Shown here one piece after another: positions 22,348-34,700 of a stretch of 64,000 nt of DNA. The stretch spans positions 12,663,312 through 12,727,311 of the forward strand of contig NC_092675.1 in assembly GCF_964355755.1 (NCBI RefSeq). The letters are read 5' to 3'. The stretch's first letter is position 1. Every line of letters begins with the position of its first letter. The notes below the pieces were generated by a model, which made no database searches, was not told the origin of the DNA, and saw only the letters and a list, made by a program, of their open reading frames with translations. Origin of the DNA: Antedon mediterranea (Eukaryota; Echinodermata; Crinoidea; Comatulida; Antedonidae). A program made the translations under genes and the position numbers.

Positions 22348-25300
22348 GTGTACAGAATAGCTTCAAATCGCATTTGGAGACCGTTTTAGGGCAATTTGTG
22401 ATTTTCGAAAAAACTTGTTAACCTAAAAATACCAAAGTGTTTAGAATAGCTTCAAATCGCATTTGGAGACGTTTTAGACCATTTTGTGATTTTCGAAAAA
22501 ACTTGTTAACATAAAAACACCAAAGTGCTTAGAATAGCTTCAAATCGCATTTGGAGACATTTTAGACCAATTTGTGATTTTCGAAAAAACTTGTCAACAT
22601 AAAAACACCAAAGTGTTTAGAATAGCTTCAAATCGCATTTGGAGACGTTTTAGACCAATTTGTGATTTACGAAAAAACTTATCAACATAAAAACACCAAA
22701 GGGTTTAGAATAGCTTCAAATCGCATTTTGAGACGTTTTAGACCATTTTGTGATTTTCGAAAAAACTTGTTAACATAAAAACACGAAAGTGCTTAGAATA
22801 GCTTCAAATCGCATTTGGAAACGTTTTAGACCATTTTGTGATTTTCGAAAAAGATTGTTAACATAAAAACACCAATGTGCTTAGAATCACATTATAAACC
22901 GTTTTAGACCATTTTGAGCATTTCGATAACAATTTTCACACAAAAACATCAAAGAGCACAAAATAGCTTAATATCGTATTTAAAAATGTTTTAGACCATT
23001 TTGAGCATTTAGATTAAACTTTTTCACACAAAACACCAAAGTGCTTAGAATAGCTTCAAATCGAATTTGGAGACGGTTTAGACCATTTTGTGATTTTGAA
23101 AAAACTTGTTAACATAAAAACACCAAAGTGCTTAGAATAGCTTCAAATTGCATTTGGAGACGTTTTAGACCATTTTGTGATTTTCGAAAAAACTTGTTAA
23201 CATAAAAACACCAAAGTGCTTAGAATAGCTTAAAATCGTATTTGGAGACGTTTTAGACCATTTTGAGATTTTCGAAAAAACTTGGTTACACAAAAACATC
23301 AAAGTGCTTAAAATCACATTATAAACCGTTTTAGACCATTTTGAGCATTTCGATAACACTTTTCACACAAAAACATCAAAGAGCACAAAATAGCTTAATA
23401 TCGTATTTAAAAACGTTTTAGACCATTTTGAGCATTTCGACAAAACTTTTTCACACAAAACACCAAAGTGCTTAGAATAGCTTCAAATCGCATTTGGAGA
23501 CGTTTTAGACCAATTTGTGCATTTCGATGAAACTTGATTACACAAAAACATCAAAGTGCTTAAAATCACATTATAAACCGTTTTAGACCATTTTGAGCAT
23601 TTCGATAACACTTTTCACACAAAAACATCAAAGAGCACAAAATAGCTTAATATCGTATTTAAAAACGTTTTAGACCATTTTGAGCATTTAGAAAAAACTT
23701 TTTCACACAAAACACCCAAGTGCTTAGAATAGCTTCAAATCGCATTTGAAGACGTTTTAGACCATTTTGTGATTTTCGAAAAAACTTGTTAACATAAAAA
23801 CACGAAAGTGCTTAGAATAGCTTCAAATCGCATTTGGAAACGTTTTAGACCATTTTGTGATTTTCGAAAAAACTTGTTAACATAAAAACACGAAAGTGCT
23901 TAGAATAGCTTCAAATCGCATTTGGAAACGTTTTAGACCATTTTGTGATTTTCGAAAAAACTTGTTAACATAAAAACATGAAAGTGCTTAGAATAGCTTC
24001 AAATCGTATTTGGAGACGTTTTAGACCATTTTGTAATTTTCGAAAAAACTTGTTAACATAAAAACACCAATGTGCTTAGAATAGCTTCAAATCGCATTTT
24101 GAGACGTTTTTTATACCATTTTGTGATGTCGATGAAAATTGATTACACAAAAACATCAAAGTGCTTAAAATCACATTATAAACCGTTTTAGACCATTTTG
24201 AGCATTTCGATAACACTTTTCACACAAAAACATCAAAGAGCACAAAATAGCTTAATATCGTATTTAAAAACGTTTTAGACCATTTTGAGCATTTAGACAA
24301 AACTTTTTCACACAAAACACCAAAGTGCTTAGAATAGCTTCAAATCGCATTTGGAGACGTTTTAGAACATTTTGTGTTTTTCGAAAAAAACTGTTAACAT
24401 AAAAACACCAAAGTGCTTAGAATAGCTTCAAATCGCATTTGGAGACGTTTTAGAACATTTTGTGTTCTTCGAAAAAACCTGTTAACATAAAAACACCAAA
24501 GTGCTTAGAATAGCTTCAAATCGCATTTGGAGACGTTTTAGACCATTTTGTGATTTTTGAAAAAACTTGTTAACATAAAAACACCAAAGTGCTTAGAATA
24601 GCTTCAAATCACATTTGGAGACGTTTTAGACCATTTTGTGATTTTCGAAAAAACTTGTTAACATAAAAACACGAAAGTGGTTAGAATAGCTTCAAATCGC
24701 ATTTGGAAACGTTTTAGACCATTTTGTGATTTTCGAAAAAGATTGTTAACATAAAAACACCAAAGTGCTTAGAATCACAATATAAACCGTTTTAGACCAT
24801 TTTGAGCATTTCGATAACAATTTTCACACAAAAACATCAAAGAGCACAAAATAGCTTAATATCGTATTTAAAAATGTTTTAGACCATTTTGAGCATTTAG
24901 ATAAAACTTTTTCACACAAAACACCAAAGTGCTTAGAATAGCTTCAAATCGCATTTGGAGACGGTTTAGACCATTTTGTGATTTTGAAAAAACTTGTTAA
25001 CATAAAAACACCAAAGTGCTTAGAATAGCTTCAAATCGCATTTGGAGACGTTTTAGACCATTTTGTGATTTTCGAAAAAACTTGTTAACATAAAAACACC
25101 AAAGTGCTTAGAATAGCTTCAAATCGTATTTGGAGACGTTTTAGACCATTTTGAGATTTTCGAAAAAACTTGGTTACACAAAAACATCAAAGTGCTTAAA
25201 ATCACATTATAAACCGTTTTAGACCATTTTGAACATTTCGATAACACTTTTCACACAAAAACATCAAAGAGCACAAAATAGCTTAATATCGTATTTAAAA

Positions 25301-26731
25301 ACGTTTTAGACCATTTTGAGCATTTCGACAAAACTTTTTCACACAAAACACCAAAGTGCTTAGAATAGCTTCAAATCGCATTTGGAGACGTTTTAGACCA
25401 ATTTGTGCATTTCGATGAAACTTGATTACACAAAAACATCAACGTGCTTAAAATCACATTATAAACCGTTTTAGACCATTTTGAGCATTTCGATAACACT
25501 TTTCACACAAAAACATCAAAGAGCACAAAATAGCTTAATATCGTATTTAAAAACGTTTTAGACCATTTTGAGCATTTAGACAAAACTTTTTCACACAAAA
25601 CACCAAAGTGCTTAGAATAGCTTCAAATCGCATTTGGAGACGTTTTAGACCATTTTGTGCATTTCGATGAAACTTGGTTACACAAAAACATCAAAGTGCT
25701 TAAAATGACATTATAAATCGTTTTAGACCATTTTGAGCATTTCGACAAAACTTTTTCACACAAAATACCAAAGGGCTTAGAATAGCTTCAAATCGCATTT
25801 GGAGACGTTTTAGACCATTTTGTGATTTTCGAAAAAACTTTTTAACATAAAAACACCAAAGTGCTTAGAATAGCTTCAAATCACATTTGGAGACGTTTTA
25901 GACCATTTTGTGATTTTCGAAAAAACTTGTTAACATAAAAACACGAAAGTGCTTAGAATAGCTTCAAATCGCATTTGGAAACGTTTTAGACCATTTTGTG
26001 ATTTTCGAAAAAACTTGTTAACATAAAAACACGAAAGTGCTTAGAATAGCTTCAAATCGCATTTGGAAACGTTTTAGACCATTTTGTGATTTTCGAAAAA
26101 AATTGTTAACATAAAAACACCAAAGTGCTTAGAATCACATTATAAACCGTTTTAGACCATTTTGAGCATTTCGATAACAATTTTCACACAAAAACATCAA
26201 AGAGCACAAAATAGCTTAATATCGTATTTAAAAATGTTTTAGACCATTTTGAGCATTTAGATAAAACTTTTTCACACAAAACACCAAAGTGCTTAGAATA
26301 GCTTCAAATCGCATTTGGAGACGTTTTAGACCATTTTGTGATTTTTGAAAAAACTTGTTAACATAAAAACACCAAAGTGCTTAGAATAGCTTCAAATCAC
26401 ATTTGGAGACGTTTTAGACCATTTTGTGATTTTCGAAAAAACTTGTTAACATAAAAACACGAAAGTGCTTAGAATAGCTTCAAATCGCATTTGGAAACGT
26501 TTTAGACCATTTTGTGATTTTCGAAAAAACTTGTTAACATAAAAACACGAAAGTGCTTAGAATAGCTTCAAATCGCATTTGGAAACGTTTTAGACCATTT
26601 TGTGATTTTCGAAAAAACTTGTTAACATAAAAACACGAAAGTGCTTAGAATCACATTATAAACCGTTTTAGACCATTTTGAGCATTTCGATAACAATTTT
26701 CACACAAAAACATCAAAGAGCACAAAATAAC

Positions 26732-26735
26732 TTAA
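26732..26735. other. TTAA target duplication, left of MITE copy 1
   Basis: The D monomer reads CTTAATATC when uninterrupted. Here CTTAA is followed by the element end AGATGT. Confidence 0.85.
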
Positions 26736-27282
26736 AGATGTATTGTCCCTTTGACTAATTCCAAAAAAATAAAAAATAAAAGATTTCGAAAAAAGGTGGG
26801 TCATTTTGAAGTATCATAATAGTTATTAACTATCACCAAAAATTTTTTGAAAAAAAAAAAATTTAACTGAAATACAGACGTGTTTTTGTTAAAAAAATAA
26901 CTTTGACTTCCAGTCAAAGTTTTCAGTCAAAACATATCCCATAAGGAAACACGCTTGTTTGGCTACTCTGTATGCATAATCATAAAACTTCCTCATGATC
27001 TGTGTGAAATAACCTTCTTAACCGTGACGAGTTGTAAACAATCCTAATTTAGCATATGCATAATGCGTACTCATGGTTTGAAATCTTTGTTTACTTTAGC
27101 TCGTGACGATTTTCCAAATGAAATGTAATCAAACTAATTTACCTGTTAATTACGTAAACTTGTTGTTTTTGGCTAAAATTTTCGACTTAAAGTGAATAAC
27201 TTTAACATTACTTTGATATGGCCACTTTAAATTTAGAATATTTTGACCTTCATTTTTTTGTGTTTCAAGGGACAATACATCT
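26736..27282. mobile_element. 547 bp MITE-like element with TTAA flanks, copy 1
   Basis: This non-satellite insertion has 16 bp perfect inverted ends, AGATGTATTGTCCCTT at the left and its reverse complement at the right. TTAA is present on both sides (26732-26735 and 27283-27286), while the uninterrupted satellite has one TTAA. The ends could equally be read as AAGATGTATTGTCCCTT with a TA duplication, so a piggyBac-type (TTAA) or Tc1/mariner-type (TA) origin cannot be told apart here. It contains no open frame of meaningful length and no recognisable transposase, so it is non-autonomous. A 10 bp-arm hairpin lies at 26899-26921. The flanking halves together make one D monomer. Confidence 0.9.
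26899..26921. other. Hairpin inside MITE copy 1
   Basis: AACTTTGACT and AGTCAAAGTT are perfect 10 bp arms around TCC. The motif CTTTGACT also resembles the end of the 1,054 bp element (CACTTTGACTGCCA), though this may be chance. Confidence 0.75.
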
Positions 27283-27286
27283 TTAA
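27283..27286. other. TTAA target duplication, right of MITE copy 1
   Basis: The element end ACATCT is followed by TTAATATCGTATTTATAAATG, the rest of the D monomer. Confidence 0.85.
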
Positions 27287-30024
27287 TATCGTATTTATAA
27301 ATGTTTTAGACCATTTTGAGCATTTCGACAAAACTTTTTCACACAAAACACCAAAGTTCTTAGAATAGCTTCAAATCGCATTTGGAGACGTTTTAGACCA
27401 TTTTGTGATTTCGATGAAACTTGATTACACAAAAACATCAAAGTGCTTAAAATCACATTATAAACCGTTTTAGACCATTTTGAGCATTTCGATAACACTT
27501 TTCACACAAAAACATCAAAGAGCAAAAAATAGCTTAATATCGTATTTAAAAACGTTTTAGACCATTTTGAGCATTTAGACAAAACTTTTTCACACAAACA
27601 CCAAAGTGCTTAGAATAGCTTCAAATCGCATTTGGAGACGTTTTAGAACATTTTGTGTTTTTCGAAAAAAACTGTTAACATAAAAACACCAAAGTGCTTA
27701 GAATAGCTTCAAATCGCATTTGGAGACGTTTTAGAACATTTTGTGTTCTTCGAAAAAACCTGTTAACATAAAAACACCAAAGTGCTTAGAATAGCTTCAA
27801 ATCGCATTTGGAGACGTTTTAGACCATTTTGTGATTTTTGAAAAAACTTGTTAACATAAAAACACCAAAGTGCTTAGAATAGCTTCAAATCACATTTGGA
27901 GACGTTTTAGACCATTTTGTGATTTTCGAAAAAACTTGTTAACATAAAAACACCAAAGTGCTTAGAATAGCGTCAAATCGTATTTGGAGACGTTTTAGAC
28001 CATTTTGTGATTTTCGAAAAAACTTGTTAACATAAAAACACCAAAGTGCTTAGAATAGCTTCAAATCGCATTTGGAGACGGTTTAGACCATTTTATGATT
28101 TTGAAAAAACTTGTTAACATAAAAACACCAAAGTGCTTATAATAGCTTCAAATCGCATTTGGAGACGTTTTAGACCATTTTGTGATTTTCGAAAAAACTT
28201 GTTAACATAAAAAAACCAAAGTGCTTAGAATAGCTTCAAATCGTATTTGGAGACGTTTTAGACCATTTTGAGATTTTCGAAAAAACTTGGTTACACAAAA
28301 ACATCAAAGTGCTTAAAATCACATTATAAACCGTTTTAGACCATTTTGAGCATTTCGATAACACTTTTCACACAAAAACATCAAAGAGCACAAAATAGCT
28401 TAATATCGTATTTAAAAACGTTTTAGACCATTTTGAGCATTTCGACAAAAACGTTTTCACACAAAACACCAAAGTGCTTAGAATAGCTTCAAATCGCATT
28501 TGGAGACGTTTTAGACCAATTTGTGCATTTCGATGAAACTTGATTACACAAAAACATCAAAGTGCTTAAAATCACATTATAAACCGTTTTAGACCATTTT
28601 GAGCATTTCGATAACACTTTTCACACAAAAACATCAAAGAGCACAAAATAGCTTAATATCGTATTTAAAAACGTTTTAGACCATTTTGAGCATTTCGACA
28701 AAACTTTTTCACACAAAACACCAAAGTGCTTAGAATAGCTTCAAATCGCATTTGGAGACGTTTTAGACCAATTTTGTGCATTTCGATGAAACTTGATTAC
28801 ACAAAAACATCAAAGTGCTTAAAATCACATTATAAACCGTTTTAGACCTTTTTGAGCATTTCGATAACACTTTTCACACAAAAACATCAAAGAGCACAAA
28901 ATAGCTTAATATCGTATTTAAAAACGTTTTAGACCATTTTGAGCATTTAGACAAAACTTTTTCACACAAAACACCAAAGTGCTTAGAATAGCTTCAAATC
29001 GCATTTGGAGACGTTTTAGACCATTTTGTGATTTTTGAAAAAACTTGTTAACATAAAAACACCAAAGTGCTTAGAATAGCTTCAAATCACATTTGGAGAC
29101 GTTTTAGACCATTTTGTGATTTTCGAAAAAACTTGTTAACATAAAAACACGAAAGTGCTTAGAATAGCTTCAAATCGCATTTGGAAACGTTTTAGACCAT
29201 TTTGTGATTTTCGAAAAAACTTGTTAACATAAAAACACGAAAGTGCTTAGAATCACATTATAAACCGTTTTAGACCATTTTGAGCATTTCGATAACAATT
29301 TTCACACAAAAACATCAAAGAGCACAAAATAGCTTAATATCGTATTTAAAAATGTTTTAGACCATTTTGAGCATTTAGATAAAACTTTTTCACACAAAAC
29401 ACCAAAGTGCTTAGAATAGCTTCAAATCGCATTTGGAGACGTTTTAGACCATTTTGTGATTTTCGAAAAAACTTGTTAACATAAAAACACGAAAGTGCTT
29501 AGAATAGCTTCAAATCGCATTTGGAAACGTTTTAGACCATTTTGTGATTTTCGAAAAAAATTGTTAACATAAAAACACCAAAGTGTTTAGAATAGCTTCA
29601 AATCGCATTTGGAGACGTTTTAGACCAATTTGTGATTTTCGAAAAAACTTATCAACATAAAAACACCAAAGGGTTTAGAATAGCTTCAAATCGCATTTGG
29701 AGACGTTTTAGACCATTTTGTGATTTTGAAAAAACTTGTTAACATAAAAACACCAAAGTGCTTAGAATAGCTTCAAATCGCATTTGGAGACGTTTTAGAC
29801 CATTTTGTGATTTTCGAAAAAACTTGTTAACATAAAAACACCAAAGTGCTTAGAATAGCTTCAAATCGTATTTGGAGACGTTTTAGACCATTTTGAGATT
29901 TTCGAAAAAACTTGGTTACACAAAAACATCAAAGTGCTTAAAATCACATTATAAACCGTTTTAGACCATTTTGAGCATTTCGGTAACACTTTTCACACAA
30001 AAACATCAAAGAGCACAAAATAGC
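27287..30024. repeat. Satellite between the two transposons, copy 1
   Basis: This starts as a block-1 type order (D with ATTTATAAATG, B, C, D, B, A monomers with AGAACATTTTG cores), then C-D-B trimers, A runs, and finally a D monomer with CGGTAACAC, which holds the next transposon. The SINE site here is empty (TAAT at 27535-27538). Confidence 0.83.
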
Positions 30025-30028
30025 TTAA
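30025..30028. other. TTAA target duplication, left of 1,054 bp element copy 1
   Basis: AGCTTAA of the D monomer is followed by the element end CACTTTGACTGCCA. Confidence 0.88.
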
Positions 30029-30480
30029 CACTTTGACTGCCAGAGGTTTTTCCAGTTAGAAACTGCCACCGCCAGCGTTTTTAGCCCAATTCGATGTTTT
30101 TATTAAAGCTGATTGAAACCATGTATGTGATTTGATTTATATATAATTTAGACTAAAATAATCATAAAGATTTTAGCTTTACAATGGTACCAAGAACGAT
30201 TTTTAAATCGCAATATGTAAATTGTAATAGTAAAATGAAAGTAACCCACTTTTTGAATTTTTCGTAGTTTCGCGCAAGAAAGTCGAGATATTCGCGATTT
30301 TGTGCAAGACATCACAATATGAAAATATCGCCCGGTGAGATCAACAAACAACGAAAAAGTTACTTACACGGCACCGATAGGCCTATAAAAACAAGTTATC
30401 ACTATCGAAAAATGTATTACATTTTATAAATCATAAATCTTACATCAATGTTTCGCCAAAATCCACATAGTAAAGACACC

Positions 30481-30571
30481 AGGCCTAATTAACCAGGCCT
30501 AAAGTTGGTCCGGAACCGTTTTACGACTAGGGCTAGGCTAGCCTAGTACTACTAGCCTAGGCCTAGCTAGG
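30481..30571. repeat. AGGCCT / CTAG palindrome-rich cluster, copy 1
   Basis: AGGCCT occurs at 30481 and 30495, and 30527-30571 is made almost only of CTAG, GGCTAG and GCCTAGG units that can fold on themselves. The cluster differs from the rest of the element and looks like a low-complexity or nested piece. Confidence 0.65.
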
Positions 30572-31003
30572 AGATAGTAAACTGATGATAATAACCATAC
30601 CATTTCCAAACAAGTTTGTTGCGTGAAACTCGGTCACTTTCAGTAAAACACCAAAACAATTAGGGTATACATACAATAATAAAATTAAAGACTTCATATT
30701 GAAAATGACTCCATTACTTTTTATTCAGATAACAAACAAACATGTCAATCCACAAAAACCTTTGTAATGCTTCGGCGGCATAGCTAGCGCGCGACCGATA
30801 CACAATGCGCCAAGCCATCGGTCTACGCGCTACTGTGATGCGCGGTGTTTGTTATTTCGACAGGTACCATTTTGACAGTCGTTCGTAACCAGATTAGTTA
30901 CTTTCAAATTGTAAAATATTGACGGTCCAGACCGAATATAGTGTTCATATTTATAGTATATACCAATAATTAACCTATCTACCGGATTTCGTAAAAAAAC
31001 GCG

Positions 31004-31064
31004 AAAAACGAAGATCTTCGTTTTTGGCAGTCAAGCGTTGTGTTTCCAAAAATGAAGATCTTCG
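31004..31064. repeat. Duplicated palindromes near the right end of the 1,054 bp element
   Basis: A perfect 22 bp palindrome centred on GAAGATCTTC lies at 31004-31025. A second, shorter palindrome with the same centre lies at 31054-31063. Each is followed by T(T/G)TTTGGCAGTCAA, giving a direct repeat with a 44 bp step. The second repeat runs into the element end. Such subterminal repeats can be transposase binding sites; that role is inferred. Confidence 0.8.
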
Positions 31065-31082
31065 TGTTTGGCAGTCAAAGTG

Positions 31083-31086
31083 TTAA
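31083..31086. other. TTAA target duplication, right of 1,054 bp element copy 1
   Basis: TGGCAGTCAAAGTG is followed by TTAATATCGTATTTAAAAAC, the remaining part of the same D monomer. Confidence 0.88.
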
Positions 31087-31791
31087 TATCGTATTTAAAA
31101 ACGTTTTAGACCATTTTGAGCATTTAGACAAAACTTTTTCACACAAAACACCAAAGTGCTTAGAATAGCTTCAAATCGCATTTGGAGACGTTTTAGACCA
31201 TTTTGTGCATTTCGATGAAACTTGGTTACACAAAAACATCAAAGTGCTTAAAATCACATTATAAATCGTTTTAGACCATTTTGAGCATTTCGACAAAACT
31301 TTTTCACACAAAATACCAAAGTGCTTAGAATAGCTTCAAATCGCATTTGGAGACGTTTTAGACCATTTTGTGATTTTCGAAAAAACTTTTTAACATAAAA
31401 ACACCAAAGTGCTTAGAATAGCTTCAAATCACATTTGGAGACGTTTTAGACCATAAGTGCTTAGAATCACATTATAAACCGTTTTAGACCATTTTGAGCA
31501 TTTCGATAACAATTTTCACACAAAAACATCAAAGAGCACAAAATAGCTTAATATCGTATTTAAAAATGTTTTAGACCATTTTGAGCATTTAGATAAAACT
31601 TTTTCACACAAAACACCAAAGTGCTTAGAATAGCTTCAAATCGCATTTGGAGACGTTTTAGACCATTTTGTGATTTTTGAAAAAACTTGTTAACATAAAA
31701 ACACCAAAGTGCTTAGAATAGCTTCAAATCACATTTGGAGACGTTTTAGACCATTTTGTGATTTTTGAAAAAACTTGTTAACATAAAAACA
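31087..31791. repeat. Satellite at the end of segmental copy 1
   Basis: B, C (ATAAATC end), B with CAAAATACC, A, the truncated junction at 31451, D, B and A monomers follow one another. The order equals the end of the 1,232 bp HOR at 17-18.5 kb. Confidence 0.83.
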
Positions 31792-34700
31792 CCAAAGTGC
31801 TTAGAATAGCTTCAAATCGCATTTGGAGACGTTTTAGACCATTTTGTGATTTTCGAAAAAAATTGTTAACATAAAAACATCAAAGTGTACAGAATAGCTT
31901 CAAATCGCATTTGGAGACCGTTTTAGGGCAATTTGTGATTTTCGAAAAAACTTGTTAACCTAAAAATACCAAAGTGTTTAGAATAGCTTCAAATCGCATT
32001 TGGAGACGTTTTAGACCATTTTGTGATTTTCGAAAAAACTTGTTAACATAAAAACACCAAAGTGCTTAGAATAGCTTCAAATCGCATTTGGAGACATTTT
32101 AGACCAATTTGTGATTTTCGAAAAAACTTGTCAACATAAAAACACCAAAGTGTTTAGAATAGCTTCAAATCGCATTTGGAGACGTTTTAGACCAATTTGT
32201 GATTTACGAAAAAACTTATCAACATAAAAACACCAAAGGGTTTAGAATAGCTTCAAATCGCATTTTGAGACGTTTTAGACCATTTTGTGATTTTCGAAAA
32301 AACTTGTTAACATAAAAACACGAAAGTGCTTAGAATAGCTTCAAATCGCATTTGGAAACGTTTTAGACCATTTTGTGATTTTCGAAAAAGATTGTTAACA
32401 TAAAAACACCAATGTGCTTAGAATCACATTATAAACCGTTTTAGACCATTTTGAGCATTTCGATAACAATTTTCACACAAAAACATCAAAGAGCACAAAA
32501 TAGCTTAATATCGTATTTAAAAATGTTTTAGACCATTTTGAGCATTTAGATTAAACTTTTTCACACAAAACACCAAAGTGCTTAGAATAGCTTCAAATCG
32601 AATTTGGAGACGGTTTAGACCATTTTGTGATTTTGAAAAAACTTGTTAACATAAAAACACCAAAGTGCTTAGAATAGCTTCAAATTGCATTTGGAGACGT
32701 TTTAGACCATTTTGTGATTTTCGAAAAAACTTGTTAACATAAAAACACCAAAGTGCTTAGAATAGCTTAAAATCGTATTTGGAGACGTTTTAGACCATTT
32801 TGAGATTTTCGAAAAAACTTGGTTACACAAAAACATCAAAGTGCTTAAAATCACATTATAAACCGTTTTAGACCATTTTGAGCATTTCGATAACACTTTT
32901 CACACAAAAACATCAAAGAGCACAAAATAGCTTAATATCGTATTTAAAAACGTTTTAGACCATTTTGAGCATTTCGACAAAACTTTTTCACACAAAACAC
33001 CAAAGTGCTTAGAATAGCTTCAAATCGCATTTGGAGACGTTTTAGACCAATTTGTGCATTTCGATGAAACTTGATTACACAAAAACATCAAAGTGCTTAA
33101 AATCACATTATAAACCGTTTTAGACCATTTTGAGCATTTCGATAACACTTTTCACACAAAAACATCAAAGAGCACAAAATAGCTTAATATCGTATTTAAA
33201 AACGTTTTAGACCATTTTGAGCATTTAGAAAAAACTTTTTCACACAAAACACCCAAGTGCTTAGAATAGCTTCAAATCGCATTTGAAGACGTTTTAGACC
33301 ATTTTGTGATTTTCGAAAAAACTTGTTAACATAAAAACACGAAAGTGCTTAGAATAGCTTCAAATCGCATTTGGAAACGTTTTAGACCATTTTGTGATTT
33401 TCGAAAAAACTTGTTAACATAAAAACACGAAAGTGCTTAGAATAGCTTCAAATCGCATTTGGAAACGTTTTAGACCATTTTGTGATTTTCGAAAAAACTT
33501 GTTAACATAAAAACATGAAAGTGCTTAGAATAGCTTCAAATCGTATTTGGAGACGTTTTAGACCATTTTGTAATTTTCGAAAAAACTTGTTAACATAAAA
33601 ACACCAATGTGCTTAGAATAGCTTCAAATCGCATTTTGAGACGTTTTTTATACCATTTTGTGATTTCGATGAAAATTGATTACACAAAAACATCAAAGTG
33701 CTTAAAATCACATTATAAACCGTTTTAGACCATTTTGAGCATTTCGATAACACTTTTCACACAAAAACATCAAAGAGCACAAAATAGCTTAATATCGTAT
33801 TTAAAAACGTTTTAGACCATTTTGAGCATTTAGACAAAACTTTTTCACACAAAACACCAAAGTGCTTAGAATAGCTTCAAATCGCATTTGGAGACGTTTT
33901 AGAACATTTTGTGTTTTTCGAAAAAAACTGTTAACATAAAAACACCAAAGTGCTTAGAATAGCTTCAAATCGCATTTGGAGACGTTTTAGAACATTTTGT
34001 GTTCTTCGAAAAAACCTGTTAACATAAAAACACCAAAGTGCTTAGAATAGCTTCAAATCGCATTTGGAGACGTTTTAGACCATTTTGTGATTTTTGAAAA
34101 AACTTGTTAACATAAAAACACCAAAGTGCTTAGAATAGCTTCAAATCACATTTGGAGACGTTTTAGACCATTTTGTGATTTTCGAAAAAACTTGTTAACA
34201 TAAAAACACGAAAGTGGTTAGAATAGCTTCAAATCGCATTTGGAAACGTTTTAGACCATTTTGTGATTTTCGAAAAAGATTGTTAACATAAAAACACCAA
34301 AGTGCTTAGAATCACAATATAAACCGTTTTAGACCATTTTGAGCATTTCGATAACAATTTTCACACAAAAACATCAAAGAGCACAAAATAGCTTAATATC
34401 GTATTTAAAAATGTTTTAGACCATTTTGAGCATTTAGATAAAACTTTTTCACACAAAACACCAAAGTGCTTAGAATAGCTTCAAATCGCATTTGGAGACG
34501 GTTTAGACCATTTTGTGATTTTGAAAAAACTTGTTAACATAAAAACACCAAAGTGCTTAGAATAGCTTCAAATCGCATTTGGAGACGTTTTAGACCATTT
34601 TGTGATTTTCGAAAAAACTTGTTAACATAAAAACACCAAAGTGCTTAGAATAGCTTCAAATCGTATTTGGAGACGTTTTAGACCATTTTGAGATTTTCGA

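Larger units (their letters stand above)
30029..31082. mobile_element. 1,054 bp piggyBac-like non-autonomous element, copy 1
   Basis: This insertion has 14 bp perfect inverted ends, CACTTTGACTGCCA and its reverse complement, flanked by TTAA (30025-30028 and 31083-31086). TTAA duplication is the signature of piggyBac-type transposases, though a TA duplication with ends one base longer also fits. The right end holds two tandem copies of a palindrome-plus-TTGGCAGTCAA unit. Inside are a CTAG/AGGCCT-rich cluster (30481-30571) and a CpG-rich inverted repeat (30787-30830), so base composition differs clearly from the satellite. A minus-strand open frame of 67 codons at 30148-30351 shows no transposase motif I can recognise. 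The element is probably a deletion derivative or MITE moved in trans. Confidence 0.88.
22255..31765. repeat. 9,537 bp segmental repeat, copy 1
   Basis: The sequence from about 22255 to 31765 recurs at +9,537 bp. The left edge is where the B-type sequence before 22250 differs from the A-type sequence before 31790. The right edge is where TTTTTGAAAA (31766) differs from TTTTCGAAAA (41303). The copy contains satellite plus the 547 bp and 1,054 bp transposons. I noticed three single-base differences from copy 2: G24128/T33665, G28453/T37990 and T31325/C40862. Confidence 0.93.

Noticed and set aside
30148-30351. Minus-strand open frame of 67 codons in the 1,054 bp element, repeated at 39685-39888
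   Set aside because: No transposase motif or other domain is recognisable and the frame is short for the length of AT-rich DNA. The two copies are identical only because the whole segment is duplicated.
30527-30571. Telomere-like or rDNA-related sequence in the CTAG cluster
   Set aside because: The units are CTAG, GGCTAG and GCCTAGG palindromes without a telomeric period and with no resemblance to rRNA.
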